From positions 1 through 8,622 of the forward strand of contig USKE01000085.1 in the NCBI GenBank assembly GCA_900555165.1: DNA of 8,622 nt, written 5' to 3'. Of the stretch, positions 7,272-8,622 are shown in pieces (the stretch's first letter is position 1; each line of letters opens with the position of its first letter). The DNA comes from an uncultured Porphyromonadaceae bacterium. GTDB taxonomy: Bacteria; Bacteroidota; Bacteroidia; Bacteroidales; Muribaculaceae. The notes under the pieces were generated by a model. That model was not told where the DNA came from and did no database searches. It saw only the letters and a program-made list of their open reading frames with translations. The translations under genes and the position numbers were made by a program.

Positions 7272-7279
7272 CAAAGTTA
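7272..7279 (-). promoter_or_regulatory. Putative lptF promoter -7 box
   Basis: TAACTTTG on the minus strand fits TAnnTTTG and ends 17 bp before the preferred lptF ATG (7254). This gives a very short 5' leader of roughly a dozen nucleotides. The -33 element is weak: only a GTG at 7300-7298, with 18-bp spacing, instead of TTG. The weak -33 and the inverted repeat just upstream would suit an activated or regulated promoter. It also decides the lptF start, because an ATG at 7311 would lie upstream of the transcript. Confidence 0.6.
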
Positions 7280-7302
7280 CGAAATAATTCCATACCACAC
7301 GA

Positions 7303-7336
7303 TTTTTGCACACAACTATTGGAACGTGTGCAAAAA
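7303..7336. repeat. Perfect 11-bp inverted repeat, operator-like, with a diverged third copy
   Basis: TTTTTGCACAC (7303-7313) and GTGTGCAAAAA (7326-7336) are exact reverse complements separated by 12 bp. A third related site, GTGCGCAAAA (7348-7357), lies in the same orientation as the second arm, with 22 bp between their starts. As RNA the hairpin would end in A's on both strands, so it is not a terminator. The cluster lies immediately upstream of the lptF promoter and about 70-120 bp upstream of the NlpC/P60 promoter, where a shared regulator could bind. The regulator is unknown. Confidence 0.6.
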
Positions 7337-7424
7337 GCGCGCCAATCGTGCGCAAAACCGCCTTTTGTGACTCTGAAATTTTACATCCATTAACAAACTA
7401 TGAGGTTTATTGGCTGACCGCGCC

Positions 7425-7455
7425 TTGCGAATCGACCTGAGAATCACTAACTTTG
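7425..7455 (+). promoter_or_regulatory. Bacteroidetes-type promoter for the NlpC/P60 gene
   Basis: TTG at 7425-7427 and TAACTTTG at 7448-7455 are separated by exactly 20 bp. This fits the Bacteroidetes consensus (TTTG or TTG, 19-21 bp, TAnnTTTG) and is the best promoter in the window. Transcription would begin near 7462, giving a leader of about 120 nt before the preferred ATG at 7584. Confidence 0.75.
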
Positions 7456-7461
7456 CAAAAC

Positions 7462-7583
7462 ATCATCAGAGTCCTTCGTGACTCGCCAACCATATCATAA
7501 AAAGGCCGCGGCCCATAGTGCATCTCTCATCGACCCGACCGGGTCAGCGCCACATTTCCGCGCCGCCGACGACATCACTAAAA
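7462..7583 (+). promoter_or_regulatory. Long structured 5' leader of the NlpC/P60 gene
   Basis: Three short dyads follow the predicted transcript start: GAGTC-CTTCGT-GACTC (7469-7484), the self-complementary GGCCGCGGCC (7504-7513), and GACCC-GACC-GGGTC (7532-7545). None is followed by a U tract. The leader could stabilise the mRNA or affect translation. No known riboswitch class is recognisable by eye. Confidence 0.35.
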
Positions 7584-8222
7584 ATGAACAGAATCTTTTC
7601 AATTATAATGGCTGTCATTGCCGCCGCCTCCGTGACGGTTTCGGCGACAAAGCCCGCCACCCTCAAAGCTCCGGCACAGCACAAGGCCACCCATGCGGCG
7701 ACTGCAGCACGCAATGCCGCCGAGGCCGAAGAGATGCACCTTGCATCGGTGTCGCGCACCAATCCCTTTGAAATCATAGCTCCCGAGGCGATGCACCTTG
7801 ACGCGCCCGGCGACATGGATGTCGAGCAACTCTCGGCCGACATGCTCGGATTCGCCCGCAAATTCATCGGCATCCGCTACCGTTCGGGGGGCAAGGCGCC
7901 GCGTTCGGGTTTCGACTGCTCGGGTTTCACCGGCTACGTATTCTCGAACTTCGGCATCTCGCTGGCCTCGAACTCACGCGCCCAGTACAACCAGGGGCAT
8001 CAGGTGAAACGCGACGAGATACAGCCCGGCGACCTGCTCTTTTTCAGCGGCCGCGGCCGCAAGGGGATAGGCCACGTGGCCATCGCACTCGAGAACAATC
8101 CAGTCACCGGCGAGATTACATTCATCCACTCGGCCACCTCAAAGGGTGTGTGCATCGACCGTCTTTCGTCGGCATACTACGCCGCACGCTATGTAGGCGC
8201 CCGCCGCGTACTGCCCGATTAA
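7584..8222 (+). CDS. Secreted NlpC/P60 family cell-wall peptidase
   Basis: The 212-residue product is predicted to cut peptide bonds in peptidoglycan stems (gamma-D-Glu to diamino acid type, known for the family) outside the cytoplasm. Residues 1-21 form a signal peptide (MNR, hydrophobic IFSIIMAVIAAASV, then VSA before T22) that suits signal peptidase I; there is no lipobox Cys. A low-complexity Ala/His/Lys/Glu-rich linker fills about 22-80. The NlpC/P60 domain covers about 86-210: FIGIRYRSGGKAPRSGFDCSGF with catalytic C112, GHVAI with H164, and FIHSA with H182 as the third polar residue. PGDLLFFSG at 148-156 is also typical. ATG at 7584 is chosen over the in-frame ATG at 7518 because only the former puts the signal peptide at the N terminus. 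It has its own promoter and a long leader. It is 35 bp upstream of the DAHP synthase gene and may be co-transcribed with it. Substrate preference is unknown. Confidence 0.92.
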   Translation: MNRIFSIIMAVIAAASVTVSATKPATLKAPAQHKATHAATAARNAAEAEEMHLASVSRTNPFEIIAPEAMHLDAPGDMDVEQLSADMLGFARKFIGIRYRSGGKAPRSGFDCSGFTGYVFSNFGISLASNSRAQYNQGHQVKRDEIQPGDLLFFSGRGRKGIGHVAIALENNPVTGEITFIHSATSKGVCIDRLSSAYYAARYVGARRVLPD

Positions 8223-8257
8223 AGTGCTGTATGTGAGTCACACCGCATGACACAATC

Positions 8258-8622
8258 ATGAGCGACAACGCCATAATCAATCTTGAGAACCTTCTACCGG
8301 CCTTTGCCCACCACGGCAAAGGCCCTCTTGTGATAGCCGGACCGTGCAGCGCTGAAAGCGCAGAACAGCTCACAGAGACCGCACGCCGGCTCAAAGAGGC
8401 CGGATTCATGTATCTCAGAGCCGGTGCCTGGAAACCGCGCACCATGCCGGGCGGTTTCGAGGGGCGCGGCGCTCAGGCCCTCACCTGGCTCGCCAAAGCA
8501 CAGCAGGATTTAGGCATGCCCACCGCCACCGAAGTAGCCAACGCCGAGCACACGCGCCTGGCGCTTGACGCAGGCATAGAGATACTGTGGATCGGCGCGC
8601 GCACCGCAGCCAATCCGTTTGC
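8258..8622 (+). CDS. aroF: 3-deoxy-7-phosphoheptulonate (DAHP) synthase, N-terminal part; likely the DAHP synthase/chorismate mutase fusion type
   Basis: DAHP synthase condenses phosphoenolpyruvate and erythrose 4-phosphate, the first step of the shikimate pathway. The first 121 residues are visible before the window ends. They contain the metal/substrate motif GPCSAES at 28-34, RAGAWKPRT at 54-62 (including the KPRT motif), GGFEGRG at 65-71 and ILWIGART at 109-116, all typical of type I-beta (KDO8P-synthase-like) DAHP synthases. In Bacteroidetes this subfamily is often fused to a C-terminal AroQ chorismate mutase, but that part lies outside the window, so the fusion is an expectation and not an observation. 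The ATG at 8258 is 35 bp after the NlpC/P60 stop, again with no Shine-Dalgarno sequence. The reading frame is intact to the edge. Confidence 0.9.
   Translation, partial: MSDNAIINLENLLPAFAHHGKGPLVIAGPCSAESAEQLTETARRLKEAGFMYLRAGAWKPRTMPGGFEGRGAQALTWLAKAQQDLGMPTATEVANAEHTRLALDAGIEILWIGARTAANPF

Larger units (their letters stand above)
7255..7583. other. Divergent intergenic region between lptF and the NlpC/P60 gene
   Basis: This is a 329-bp noncoding stretch. From left to right it holds the lptF -7 box (7272-7279, minus), the TTTTTGCACAC/GTGTGCAAAAA inverted repeat with a third diverged copy (7303-7357), an A/T-rich segment (about 7375-7412), a plus-strand promoter (7425-7455), and a GC-rich leader of about 120 nt with three short dyads. 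In-frame ATGs that would extend either flanking gene (7311 minus, 7518 plus) give implausible N termini. I see no RNA gene in it. Confidence 0.7.

Noticed and set aside
7518..7583. N-terminal extension of the NlpC/P60 protein from ATG 7518
   Set aside because: It would bury a clean signal peptide 22 residues into the protein, and the added residues look like translated leader.
8232..8242. TGTGAGTCACA palindrome between the NlpC/P60 and DAHP synthase genes
   Set aside because: The half-sites resemble CRP (TGTGA/TCACA) but are 1 bp apart instead of 6, and the stretch is too short to claim an operator.
1..8622. Search for a novel defence, mobile or CRISPR system
   Set aside because: All large genes are recognisable housekeeping or envelope functions. 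No transposase, integrase, repeat-spacer array, att-like direct repeats or toxin-antitoxin pair was seen.

Overview
The window reads as chromosomal core sequence from a GC-rich member of the Bacteroidota, most likely order Bacteroidales; a Muribaculaceae-like genome is my best guess, by inference only. The grounds are protein character (LptF, RibBA, ThrRS and the DAHP synthase look Bacteroidales-like), the absence of Shine-Dalgarno sequences before the starts I checked (rplT, rpmI, infC, thrS, lptF), and repeated TAACTTTG boxes that fit the Bacteroidetes primary-sigma -7 consensus TAnnTTTG. I see no phage, insertion sequence, CRISPR array, tRNA or rRNA.

Layout. Positions 2-487 (+) hold the 3' end of an acyltransferase-3 family membrane protein. 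It converges with a long minus-strand block, and a 17-bp hairpin at 507-543 with A and T tracts on both sides can terminate transcription from both directions. The minus-strand block, read in its own direction, is lptF (7254-5431), ribBA (5471-4236), thrS (4067-2136), infC (2114-1332), rpmI (1254-1057) and rplT (918-568). lptF and ribBA overlap. thrS-infC-rpmI-rplT is the classic translation cluster also known from Enterobacteria. A 329-bp divergent intergenic region (7255-7583) then separates lptF from two plus-strand genes: a secreted NlpC/P60 peptidase (7584-8222) and the 5' part of a DAHP synthase gene of the Bacteroidetes aroF type (8258 to the window end).

How the genes work together. 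The translation cluster supplies threonyl-tRNA synthetase, initiation factor 3 and ribosomal proteins L35 and L20, whose homologues elsewhere are autoregulated at the mRNA level. lptF (lipopolysaccharide export) and ribBA (riboflavin synthesis) appear to form one translationally coupled unit with no obvious biochemical link. The NlpC/P60 protein acts on cell-wall peptides, and the DAHP synthase opens aromatic amino-acid synthesis.

The most interesting signals are regulatory and architectural rather than a new gene system. (1) A 7-bp stem with a 7-nt loop in the thrS leader places UGU exactly where a tRNA-Thr anticodon would lie, after a U33 equivalent. This suggests a ThrRS autoregulatory operator like that of E. 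coli. (2) IF3 carries a roughly 94-residue Gly/Pro/Arg-rich N-terminal extension with tandem RPGGFSGP repeats. (3) The lptF/NlpC intergenic region has a perfect 11-bp inverted repeat, TTTTTGCACAC/GTGTGCAAAAA, plus a third diverged copy.
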